A DNA stretch of 21,950 nt from positions 1 through 21,950 of IMG/VR virus record IMGVR_UViG_3300044910_000972; one strand, 5' to 3'. The notes beneath the pieces were generated by a model. It had not been told where the DNA came from. It made no database searches and saw only the letters and a list, made by a program, of their open reading frames with translations. The position numbers and the translations under genes were made by a program. The stretch comes from a virus. This document shows, piece after piece, positions 8,801 to 14,361 of this stretch; the stretch's first letter is position 1, and each line of letters begins with the position of its first letter.

Positions 8801-8843
8801 TTTTCATCATCTTATTAAATTGGTCTTGAGACATATCTGCCAT
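5829..8843 (-). CDS. Probable tail tape-measure protein (1004 aa)
   Basis: This long protein has the make-up of a tape measure: helical Lys/Glu/Ala/Gln-rich N-terminal and C-terminal thirds, and hydrophobic Gly/Ala-rich segments near residues 251-284, 602-630 and 754-791 that could be membrane-inserting. A basic Gly-Lys-Arg stretch lies near 670-700 (GGKKGKRGGKGG). T4 gp29 is 590 residues; at the usual roughly 1.5 angstroms per residue, 1004 residues would suggest a tail near 150 nm. A tail-chaperone-like gene starts divergently 83 bases away, which supports the call. No direct gp29 similarity is recognised. It could instead be another large internal virion protein. A late-type box AATAAATA precedes it; its ribosome site is weak. 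Confidence 0.65.
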   Translation of the reverse strand: MADMSQDQFNKMMKMMEGILKASGGSGNDPKLQKMLNDLRKREHSLLSKSNEALDDQAKTIKSTVGKLDGAFRTLQSSVYQSGDAAEQFLKIYKKANVGLKKQSGVLSSLLDNRLQNDKFDEFSDKIMNSAKNLKFLNKHFDGALTTINDLDNAQRDASVAASTFKKAMEDNGGSLSAVFKELSKKVAESGEASLSQQERAMYKLAESSKLLEADDDTIRKHIKGVEAEVKAISKSTFQEYAKIKAMMEVKEKLGVFGKALGIGIGPMAALTAAMGLLAHGIKGAWQQMTLIGESGMYAQWDNIKWAQVELGISFEEAVKIFQQNTRVLNSIGGEKFKNTLESAGKELRIYGLNQLEAAEATADFTKNAALSGINIRDNDTLTKSIQMQTAAFGKLRATTGTSIEEFKSFTAEMIGNNDIQSTLNGLNQVDRMNKMKDMMELRQRFVNLGMSAQTAQKAMVAMQELGKQKVTDRFSQAAKLKQALMMYGIAGADQAANTHLMGARASEQQKLQQAATLQELQKHIDMSAFGDFTGEKLGEVIGEMTDPFKSIMQAGREASLTEEGQGKISEDRAKELAQLSKIPEVMAEGNKKIAQIMTGLNDPVVKAILGIGALISGLVVTAIGSSASKISSAIKSSGSKQIQAEAVETGKVVSSVNNVENAVRTSSQSVGDTMEGGPSGRRNRKKQGGKKGKRGGKGGALSAMASSVTGSSGCCNEMGNIANTLGDVAEDLASDKIGDQVAKKTGRWAAAKSMMGKGIGAAGRFIGSAASIGARASGIGTAAYGMYEGGGLMKDAWDDVQAKKRGEQRELTWKNDWDVFWKEVGEVPGKVGDAIVGTTESVSDKVQSLIAEGKTAEQARNIATNSISAFGDLSSHSAAGIISEMAGLASAEPVAKQNSVVNPHTETQQDKSRAKEEQKTSSVDVKTPKTEAEYLKDMGTYLTELKDINTETNNINKLQVELLSALVKTNKEADEYMRSKMTGNLNGFGIKTENSYINFLTSR
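5993..6000 (-). promoter_or_regulatory. Candidate internal late promoter box (TATAAATA) upstream of gp20
   Basis: An exact minus-strand TATAAATA lies inside the 3' end of the tape-measure gene, about 180 bases before the portal start. It could give the portal gene its own late transcript. Being inside a gene in AT-rich DNA, it may be chance. Confidence 0.35.
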
Positions 8844-8872
8844 TGTAATTCCCTATAGTAAACGCCTAAATG

Positions 8873-8880
8873 TATTTATT
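8873..8880 (-). promoter_or_regulatory. Late promoter box (AATAAATA) for the tape-measure/head operon
   Basis: The minus strand reads AATAAATA, one base from the T4 late consensus, 30 bases upstream of the tape-measure start. It is back-to-back with a plus-strand box at 8888-8895, as expected in a short divergent intergenic region. Confidence 0.6.
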
Positions 8881-8887
8881 TTGAACC

Positions 8888-8895
8888 CATAAATA
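8888..8895 (+). promoter_or_regulatory. Late promoter box (CATAAATA) for the gp26-like gene
   Basis: CATAAATA lies 31 bases before the ATG at 8926, a distance that leaves a short leader containing the ribosome site GAGGA. It is divergent from the box at 8873-8880. Confidence 0.6.
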
Positions 8896-8925
8896 GTAAT
8901 ACGAACAACCATTTTGAGGAATTTT

Positions 8926-9702
8926 ATGTCAGATAATCCATTATTAACAAAATTACGTCTTCCAGGTAAAATGTATCAATTACCATCTAGAGGTATTTTT
9001 TACAAATTAGGTGAATTAGATCCTAATACAACTGATGCAGAATTACAATTTCATTCATTGACTGCTTTTGAAGAAATCACTATTAAGAATGTTGATTTGT
9101 TATATTCAGGAAAAGCATTAGGACAAGTGTTAAAAACAGCAGCTCCTCAAATTTTGAAGTCAGAAGAATTATATTCGAAAGATGTTGATGCTATTATGTT
9201 GTTTTTAAGATTAGCAACTTATGGTCCAGAATATGAATTAACAGTAAATCATGGTTGTGAACATGGCAAAACACATTCTTATATTGTTAATTTAGATGAA
9301 GTTGTTGGTCGTATGAAATATTTAGACCCAACTCGATTTGATATTGATTACAAAGTTAAATTAGATAATGGTCAAGAAGTTATTATTGAACCTATCAAAT
9401 ACAAACATGTAATTGAATTACTTCAAGAAAATGAAAATAAAACACAATTAACTGCTGATGATATGAAGAAAAATTTAGAAATGAGTATGCTAAACATTGT
9501 TAAAAGTGTTGATGGTATTGAAGATAGAGAATTAATAAAAGAATGGATTAGAAATATACCATCTAAGATTGCAAATCAAGTTGCGGAACGAATTGAATTA
9601 TTAAATGATTGGGGACCTGATTTAGTATATTCAGTGAAATGTAAAGATTGCGGAGAAACTTTTGATATTGAAATTCCAATTAACCCTATAAGCCTTTTTT
9701 AA
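8926..9702 (+). CDS. 26: Baseplate hub/tail assembly chaperone, T4 gp26-like
   Basis: The 258-residue protein resembles the T4 gp26 'base plate protein' family: an N-terminal KLRLPGKMYQLPSRGIFY segment, a LxxLTAFEEI-like stretch near residues 45-55, and a C-terminal CKDCGETFDIEIPINPISLF with a small CxxC. T4 gp26 (208 residues) is needed for hub assembly. The ATG at 8926 is chosen because GAGGA lies 5 bases before it; an in-frame TTG at 8914 overlaps that site and is rejected. Its neighbours are the divergent tape-measure gene and, downstream in the -1 frame, a small ORF in the position of T4 gene 51. The final codons run into a T6 tract, suggesting that a fraction of ribosomes may make a longer product. 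Confidence 0.85.
   Translation: MSDNPLLTKLRLPGKMYQLPSRGIFYKLGELDPNTTDAELQFHSLTAFEEITIKNVDLLYSGKALGQVLKTAAPQILKSEELYSKDVDAIMLFLRLATYGPEYELTVNHGCEHGKTHSYIVNLDEVVGRMKYLDPTRFDIDYKVKLDNGQEVIIEPIKYKHVIELLQENENKTQLTADDMKKNLEMSMLNIVKSVDGIEDRELIKEWIRNIPSKIANQVAERIELLNDWGPDLVYSVKCKDCGETFDIEIPINPISLF
9684..9702 (+). other. Candidate programmed -1 frameshift window joining the gp26-like ORF to the next ORF
   Basis: The zero frame ends CTT TTT TAA (9694-9702) over a T6 run at 9695-9700. The -1 frame is closed by TAA at 9681-9683 and then open through 9929, so any shift must occur within 9684-9702, which is just where the homopolymer lies. The P-site TTT at 9697-9699 can re-pair perfectly with TTT at 9696-9698 while TAA is in the A site. 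The joined protein would be 334 residues. It is not a canonical X XXY YYZ heptamer, and no strong downstream stem was found by eye. Confidence 0.5.
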
Positions 9703-9722
9703 GAAAGGTCCGCTCTGGAGAC

Positions 9723-9929
9723 ATGCAAGATATTCAACGAACCATAAAAAGACTTAACAAAGAAATTGAATTGTTAGTTAAGTCATGTTTAGAATTAAGT
9801 TGGTATTCTCGCGGAGCGTGGCCTTACGATCAAGTCCTGCAGATGTCAGCAGGCGAAAGAGATGTTGCTTTCACTTTTATTAATAAAAGATTGGAACAAC
9901 AGCAAAAAGTTAGTTATCCAGTTTATTGA
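9723..9929 (+). CDS. Small ORF in the T4 gene 51 position; possible 'T' domain of a tail chaperone
   Basis: This ORF encodes 68 residues if begun at the ATG at 9723, or 76 extra residues on the gp26-like protein if reached by -1 frameshift. It has an N-terminal helix (IQRTIKRLNKEIELL) and a YSRGAWPYDQVLQMSAGERD segment. This is reminiscent of the 'W(S)Y.x(I/V)x.M' C-terminal pieces made by frameshift in other tail chaperones. Its own ribosome site is poor: GGAG (9717-9720) is only 2 bases from the ATG. T4 gp51 is much longer (249 residues), so I do not claim homology, only matching position. It ends at a terminator shared with the convergent gene. Confidence 0.7.
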   Translation: MQDIQRTIKRLNKEIELLVKSCLELSWYSRGAWPYDQVLQMSAGERDVAFTFINKRLEQQQKVSYPVY

Positions 9930-9936
9930 GAATATC

Positions 9937-9964
9937 TTGAGCTAATTTTATAAAATTAGCTCAA
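9937..9964. terminator. Bidirectional terminator between convergent genes
   Basis: A perfect 28-base inverted repeat has arms TTGAGCTAATTTTA (9937-9950) and TAAAATTAGCTCAA (9951-9964). It lies between the plus-strand stop at 9929 and the minus-strand gene ending at 9956, and it overlaps the last codons and stop of that gene. A T-rich stretch follows on the plus side; the minus side lacks a clean U run, so termination there is less sure. Confidence 0.65.
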
Positions 9965-10345
9965 ATATTTTATTTGTTCTTTATATTTTGATTTAACGCT
10001 ATCTAATCTATTAAGATACTTTTGCTGTTTATCTTGTTTAACAAATTTTTTAATTCTAGGTTCTATATAATTAATCATGTCATATACATATTTTAATAAT
10101 ACTGGTATAACTTTTGGATTATTATATACTTGAGGTTTATCATATACTTCATGAAATGTCATTCCATTTAATATAGGCTTTCTAAATTGTTGTTGCATAA
10201 GTTTCAATTCTTCTTTGCTGTCATTGTCATTAGCGTCTTGTTGTATCATTGAAGTATTTAATGATGTAAAAAATGCTAAATCTCCTAGTAAAGAAGAATA
10301 TTCTTTTAAATCTTTTGTTGTTTCAAATAATTCTCGTACTTTCAT
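9956..10345 (-). CDS. Unknown small protein (129 aa) with capsid-targeting-like N-terminus
   Basis: I choose the ATG at 10345 rather than the TTG at 10354: it forms an ATGA overlap with the stop of the nuclease gene and gives the N-terminus MKVRELFETTKDL. That N-terminus fits the gp21-cleavable pattern (L6-F7-E8|T9). The remainder is helical, rich in Lys, Gln and Tyr, with no recognised domain. It is the last gene of the minus-strand block and ends inside a palindromic terminator. The best guess is an internal head protein; this is inference only. Confidence 0.7.
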   Translation of the reverse strand: MKVRELFETTKDLKEYSSLLGDLAFFTSLNTSMIQQDANDNDSKEELKLMQQQFRKPILNGMTFHEVYDKPQVYNNPKVIPVLLKYVYDMINYIEPRIKKFVKQDKQQKYLNRLDSVKSKYKEQIKYLS

Positions 10346-10875
10346 AATTCCCAAAATTCCTTATATTGTAATAAATCTTTTAAATGACATACTTTATCTC
10401 CAGTCGGTAATATTAAAATCTGAACTGGAGGTAATTGTATTTCAGGATTAACTGCAACATAATATGGAGTATTATTAAATTTAAAAATAACAATACCTTC
10501 CTTATTAACTTTTTCACTATCAATCTTTACTTCTTCTAACCAGCCATAAATTTTACTTTTTCCATTTAACAACAATTCCAATCGTTCAGCTTCTTTATAT
10601 GCCTTTGCTTCTATAACAAATCTAAATTTCTTTGCAACATCTGTTTCATTAGAACAAACAATATCAGATACAAAAAAATGCATAGCTTCTTGTGAATATA
10701 AATGAGCATTAGCTTCATAATTTTTTCCACCAATAACAGCACCTGAACTTTGACTTCTAATAAATTTAAAGGGAGCAAGTGCTTCTGCTAATAATTTACA
10801 AATAGCTCGTTCATTTGAATTCCCTTTGTTTTTAGAATTTACACGTTTTTTAGTTGTTTTAATTTCATCAGACAT
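10342..10875 (-). CDS. PD-(D/E)XK-type nuclease candidate
   Basis: The 177-residue protein carries the motif set of PD-(D/E)XK nucleases: an N-terminal helix with Glu22 (GNSNERAICKLL), then SDIV with Asp71, then FVIEAKAY with Glu89 and Lys91. Spacing of 18 residues between Asp and Glu is normal. The layout is like Holliday-junction resolvase or repair-type nucleases, but the substrate cannot be assigned. A basic N-terminal tail (KKRVNSKNK) could bind DNA. It has no visible ribosome-binding site: the AT-only leader follows a CATAAATA late box about 27 bases before the ATG. It overlaps the downstream gene by ATGA, so the two are translationally coupled. Confidence 0.72.
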   Translation of the reverse strand: MSDEIKTTKKRVNSKNKGNSNERAICKLLAEALAPFKFIRSQSSGAVIGGKNYEANAHLYSQEAMHFFVSDIVCSNETDVAKKFRFVIEAKAYKEAERLELLLNGKSKIYGWLEEVKIDSEKVNKEGIVIFKFNNTPYYVAVNPEIQLPPVQILILPTGDKVCHLKDLLQYKEFWEL

Positions 10876-10901
10876 AATATAATATTAATAATTTAAAATA
10901 T

Positions 10902-10909
10902 TATTTATG
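10902..10909 (-). promoter_or_regulatory. Late promoter box (CATAAATA) before the nuclease gene
   Basis: The minus strand reads CATAAATA, identical to the plus-strand box at 8888-8895, in the 48-base gap between the spanin-like gene (ends 10924) and the nuclease start at 10875. The leader between box and ATG contains only A and T. Confidence 0.55.
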
Positions 10910-10923
10910 ATTATTAAAAAGTA

Positions 10924-11184
10924 TTATTTTGTATGTGTAGAATTTATAATAGTTTCTAACTGTTCAGCATATTGTTTTCTTAATAAGTCTCTATCTCTAA
11001 TTTTATCTTTCATTTCATCAGATAAACATTCCATATCATCTCCTTTCCATGTTGGTAATGTTGGTCGAGCAGGAGCATATAAAGGAGTGGTTACATAAAC
11101 TAATTTATCAACAGGTTTTTTTTCCTGAAATAAAGAACAACCACTTAAAAGTAATAATGATGTTAAAATAATTTTTTTATTCAT
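10924..11184 (-). CDS. Outer-membrane spanin-like lipoprotein (Rz1-type)
   Basis: An 86-residue protein with a lipoprotein signal peptide: MNKK, a hydrophobic run (IILTSLLLL), then the lipobox L-S-G-C with the lipidated Cys at 16. The mature part has a Pro-rich stretch (PLYAPARPTLPTW) followed by a charged helix (IRDRDLLRKQYAEQLETII), the layout of o-spanins that fuse outer and inner membranes at lysis. The ATG at 11184 is chosen because AAGGAGA lies 6 bases upstream; an upstream in-frame start at 11202 overlaps that ribosome site. The gene directly upstream could be the partner. The lipoprotein call is firm; the spanin role is inferred. Confidence 0.8.
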   Translation of the reverse strand: MNKKIILTSLLLLSGCSLFQEKKPVDKLVYVTTPLYAPARPTLPTWKGDDMECLSDEMKDKIRDRDLLRKQYAEQLETIINSTHTK

Positions 11185-11195
11185 ATAATATCTCC

Positions 11196-11459
11196 TTACC
11201 ATTCACTGCCAAACTGTTCATCATCAGTTTTTTTAGAACGTTTTTTCTTACGTTCTTTCTTTTGTTTTTCTTGAACTTCTGCTAAAGCTTCTTGAGTTTT
11301 TTCTTGTTGAACTAAAGCTTGAGCATTTTCATCTGCTCTAATTTGTTGAACAACAGCTTGTTCTTCCTCAACCTCTTTATGCAATTCAAGTTGAGTATCA
11401 ACAGTTTTCTTATTAAAAAAACTAATAATTAATTCTAATATTTTTTTAAACAGGTCCAT
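11196..11459 (-). CDS. Charged coiled-coil protein with hydrophobic N-terminus; possible inner-membrane spanin partner
   Basis: This 87-residue protein starts MDLFKKILELIISFFNKK, a short hydrophobic or amphipathic segment, followed by a long Glu/Gln/Ala-rich coiled coil (about residues 20-67) and a Lys/Arg cluster (KKERKKKRSKK). It sits immediately before the lipoprotein gene: its stop is 11 bases from the next ATG and inside that gene's ribosome site. The order and coiled coil fit an Rz-like i-spanin, but the hydrophobic run (about 9-12 residues) is short for a membrane span. Its GGAG site is 8 bases before the ATG. Confidence 0.6.
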   Translation of the reverse strand: MDLFKKILELIISFFNKKTVDTQLELHKEVEEEQAVVQQIRADENAQALVQQEKTQEALAEVQEKQKKERKKKRSKKTDDEQFGSEW

Positions 11460-11463
11460 AATT

Positions 11464-12060
11464 TTAACTCCGTTTTTTAATTGTAAATAAAATTTTGTGT
11501 AAGAAATTTTTATCGTCAGACATCTGATTATAAAGAGAATTAATTTGTTTTTTGGATAAATTTAATTTTCTATCATATAAAACAAAATAAGTTCCTTTGC
11601 TATCTTCAAATGAAATATACGAAAAATTTGTGCCTTTTTTTGACATTGAAATAATTGTATTATAAAGAGATACTCTAGATGAATAGATTGTATCTTGTTT
11701 TTTTGCTGAAAAAATTATAATTGATGGTTTCATTAGCTTTACGCTATCCATCACAATATTATAAACTTTTGATATAACTTTTAAACTACTATTCTTTTTA
11801 ATAATTTTATCAGCATTAAAATTCATTTGGTCATTTTCATCAATATCGCCAAATGCAACATTCAATATAACTTTATTTCTAAGGATTTCTAATTCTTCAG
11901 GAATTTGCATATTATTTGTAGGAATTTTATTAAATAAAACTCCATACATTTGTTCTCCTTCTAAAAATCTTAATTCTATTTCATTTTCAGAATATTGTTT
12001 ATATAAAATATGCTCAGCTTTACTTGTAAAAGCTTCTAATAAAAATTGTTTAAATCTCAT
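11464..12060 (-). CDS. Unknown protein (198 aa) with strong capsid-targeting-like N-terminus
   Basis: No domain is recognised. The N-terminus MRFKQFLLEAFTSK is very close in form to the T4 internal-protein leader MKTYQEFIAE: basic/aromatic start, hydrophobic core, (L/I)-x-E (7-9) followed by Ala. Cleavage by gp21 would leave a roughly 189-residue basic protein with alternating beta-like segments (VILNVAFGDI, PSIIIFSAK, YFVLYDRK). Its ATG overlaps the upstream stop as TAATG, so it is co-translated with the acidic 171-residue protein. I predict a head-packaged, possibly injected protein of unknown function. Confidence 0.75.
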   Translation of the reverse strand: MRFKQFLLEAFTSKAEHILYKQYSENEIELRFLEGEQMYGVLFNKIPTNNMQIPEELEILRNKVILNVAFGDIDENDQMNFNADKIIKKNSSLKVISKVYNIVMDSVKLMKPSIIIFSAKKQDTIYSSRVSLYNTIISMSKKGTNFSYISFEDSKGTYFVLYDRKLNLSKKQINSLYNQMSDDKNFLHKILFTIKKRS

Positions 12061-12575
12061 TATGATAATCGATATTTTTTCTCAAAGTCAACTTTTGATT
12101 TCACTATTAATTTTTTAGCATCAGAAAGTGGATGAGCAATATAGTCTTCAGGATTAATATGAATAGTATGACCAGATATATTAAATTTCAATGGTTCATT
12201 TTCAACATATTGAAAAGCAATAATTTCATCTTTTAGTCTATAATCTTGAAAACCTTCAGCATCAGGTTTATCATTAGGATTAATGATTTCATATTTTTCT
12301 TCAAATTCTTCTTTATCAACTAATTTAATTTTATTAACATGCTCTGACATCCTTACAACATATTGTTCTTCTTCTGCATTTGAAACTTTTCCTGGTTCTC
12401 CTGGAAAATTAACATGAATTTCTTCACCAACTTCAGCAGGACGAATTTGAAAAGCATCTTGTCTAACATAAACCTTCAAATTATCAGCTTCATCTGCATC
12501 TGAAAATAATTGCGTTAATTTTTCTTTATCATTTTCTTCTTCTTTTAAAATTTTGTTTATTTCCTGTAATTTCAT
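12060..12575 (-). CDS. Unknown acidic protein (171 aa) with two related domains
   Basis: The first 30 residues are acidic and helical (MKLQEINKILKEEENDKEK), with a possible gp21 site L10-K11-E12. The rest looks like a tandem duplication: EIHVN ... VDKEEFEEKYEI in the first copy and TIHIN ... VKSKVDFEKKYRL in the second. Each copy ends with a Phe-Glu-Lys-type 'FEEKYE/FEKKYR' motif preceded by a beta-rich stretch. This resembles small beta-fold modules of the form 'GDYIV...FEKTYE' seen in many phage proteins; the function of those is unknown to me. AAGGAG lies 5 bases before the ATG, and a late-type box lies 25 bases upstream. Confidence 0.75.
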   Translation of the reverse strand: MKLQEINKILKEEENDKEKLTQLFSDADEADNLKVYVRQDAFQIRPAEVGEEIHVNFPGEPGKVSNAEEEQYVVRMSEHVNKIKLVDKEEFEEKYEIINPNDKPDAEGFQDYRLKDEIIAFQYVENEPLKFNISGHTIHINPEDYIAHPLSDAKKLIVKSKVDFEKKYRLS

Positions 12576-12599
12576 TTTAACTCCTTTGTGTATATGAAC

Positions 12600-12607
12600 T
12601 ATTTATC
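12600..12607 (-). promoter_or_regulatory. Late promoter box (GATAAATA) splitting late genes from gp46
   Basis: The minus strand reads GATAAATA right after the gp46 stop codon (gp46 ends at 12608) and 25 bases before the next ATG. It would let the small genes downstream be expressed late, separately from the gp55-47-46 transcript. Confidence 0.6.
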
Positions 12608-14356
12608 CTATACAATCTCATTAGCGAATTCAAAAGAACTAAATCCATTTTCTTTCTTAACAATTAACTGTCTATCAAAAGATTGCTTAATCTCAGCACG
12701 ATGCATTATAATCCAAGTATTTAAATTATCTTCTTTTGTTTTAGTTTTCAATAACTTAGCAACTGCTATTACTCCTTGTTCATCTAAACCTGCGTCAATT
12801 TCATCTACTAATAAGATATTGACTTTAGCGTGAAGATGGTGTAATACATCTCTGAAAGCTAATGTTAAAGATAAATTGACTCGTTTCTTTTCACCAGCAG
12901 ATAGGTTGCCAAAATCTAATTCTCTAGAGAATTCTTGAACAGAGCAGCTCATGTCGTCATCAAAATCAACAATGTGGGGTAATCCTAATTGCATTGCATA
13001 ATGACCAATTCTAGCATTTAAAAATGGAATTGTTTTGCTAATTATTTTTCTTCTAATAAATGAATTTTTATCTGTTAACAATTTTAATAAAAAGGCTTGA
13101 TGTTCTTTTAATTGTTTTAAGCTATCTAATACATCATAATCAATTTGGTCCATTTGCTCTTGTTCTAATTGAGTATAAGTATCAAAATGAGGATTTTCAG
13201 AATTCTCTAATTCTTTTATTTTTTCTTCAATATGTTCTAAATTATTTTTAGTAGATAATAAAGAAGGTAAATCAGAATAAGTAATTTGAGAATTAACTTC
13301 CTTTAATTCATGTTGTAAATTAACTTTTTCTGTTTCTAAATTCTTTATTTCATCTGACATATTTTCTATTTCAGGGCATAATGTAGAAATTAATTGTTCT
13401 AAATTTTCTATATTACTTTCTGATGTTTCATATTTTTGATGACAATAAGGGCATTCATTACCTTTTAAATGTGTAATTTCATGAATACTATCATTATAAG
13501 TTTTATACTTATCAGCTACTTCCTTTTTTAATGGTCCTAATTGTGTTTGAATATTTTGTAAGTTATTGTTTAATAACACCTTTTTATCAAATAATAATTG
13601 TTCTTTATCAAAATCAATATTTTGAACCTTTGCAATATCATTTTTTAATTTAGTTATATTATTATCTTTATCATTTTCCCAAGTAATAACTTTTTGTTCA
13701 GCAAATTCTAATCTTTTCTTATATGCATCAATAGAAGATAATTTTTGTTTAATTATTGCTTCTTCTACTTTAATATCTCCTTCAGTATTTTGAATTAGTT
13801 TTTTTAATTTATTTGCTTTTTCAGTTAATATAGAGATATTAAATAATTCTTCAATATGAAATCGTTGTTGAGATATAGGTAAATCCAAAAAGGGAACTGT
13901 ACTTCCAGAGAAGATAATAATTTTAGAAAATAAGTCAAATGACATACCAATAATTTGTTCAATTAATATATCTGTTTCATTAATACTATCTAAAGTAATA
14001 TCTTCATCATCACACATTAATTGAACATTAGTTTCAGAGCCGCGTTTTCTATGAACAAGATAATGGTGTCCACTCTTAGTAAATTCTATAATAACTTCCA
14101 TTAAAGTATTTTTAATAGAATTAGTAGAATTAATCAATTTTGGAAGTGATATATTAGTTAATGATTTATTATACAATCCATACGCAAGTGTTTGTAATAT
14201 AACACTTTTTCCACAACCATTTGCTGAACCTGGAACATCTAAATTTTCGCCATGAATAAATGTAGTATAATTATCTAAAAATTTTATTTCATTCCATGTG
14301 TTTCCAAAGCTCATGAAATTTTTGAATTTTGAGCTAATAATGACTAATTCTTGCAT
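12608..14356 (-). CDS. 46: Recombination endonuclease subunit, SMC/Rad50-type ATPase, T4 gp46-like
   Basis: gp46 pairs with gp47 to resect DNA ends for recombination-dependent replication. The 582-residue protein has the SbcC/Rad50 layout: an N-terminal ATPase half with Walker A (NGCGKS, 46-51), two long coiled-coil arms, a zinc hook ECPYCHQ near residue 302, then the C-terminal half with the ABC signature LSAGEKKR near 488 and Walker B ILLVDEIDAGLDEQ near 512-525. The P-loop is stretched: GENLDVPGSA is inserted before NGCGKS compared with T4's GRNGGGKS. It lies 5 bases after gp47, whose last codons hold its ribosome site (AAGGA). Confidence 0.97.
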   Translation of the reverse strand: MQELVIISSKFKNFMSFGNTWNEIKFLDNYTTFIHGENLDVPGSANGCGKSVILQTLAYGLYNKSLTNISLPKLINSTNSIKNTLMEVIIEFTKSGHHYLVHRKRGSETNVQLMCDDEDITLDSINETDILIEQIIGMSFDLFSKIIIFSGSTVPFLDLPISQQRFHIEELFNISILTEKANKLKKLIQNTEGDIKVEEAIIKQKLSSIDAYKKRLEFAEQKVITWENDKDNNITKLKNDIAKVQNIDFDKEQLLFDKKVLLNNNLQNIQTQLGPLKKEVADKYKTYNDSIHEITHLKGNECPYCHQKYETSESNIENLEQLISTLCPEIENMSDEIKNLETEKVNLQHELKEVNSQITYSDLPSLLSTKNNLEHIEEKIKELENSENPHFDTYTQLEQEQMDQIDYDVLDSLKQLKEHQAFLLKLLTDKNSFIRRKIISKTIPFLNARIGHYAMQLGLPHIVDFDDDMSCSVQEFSRELDFGNLSAGEKKRVNLSLTLAFRDVLHHLHAKVNILLVDEIDAGLDEQGVIAVAKLLKTKTKEDNLNTWIIMHRAEIKQSFDRQLIVKKENGFSSFEFANEIV

Positions 14357-14361
14357 ATGTA

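Noticed and set aside
8914-8925. Upstream TTG start for the gp26-like gene
   Set aside because: It overlaps the GAGGA ribosome site that serves the ATG at 8926 and would add only four residues.
10907-11098. 63-codon plus-strand ORF with a hydrophobic product
   Set aside because: Antisense to the lipoprotein gene; hydrophobicity reflects T-rich sequence, and no start signal is seen.
11185-11202. Upstream start for the spanin-like lipoprotein
   Set aside because: It would include the ribosome site within the coding sequence and put two arginines in front of a normal signal peptide beginning at 11184.
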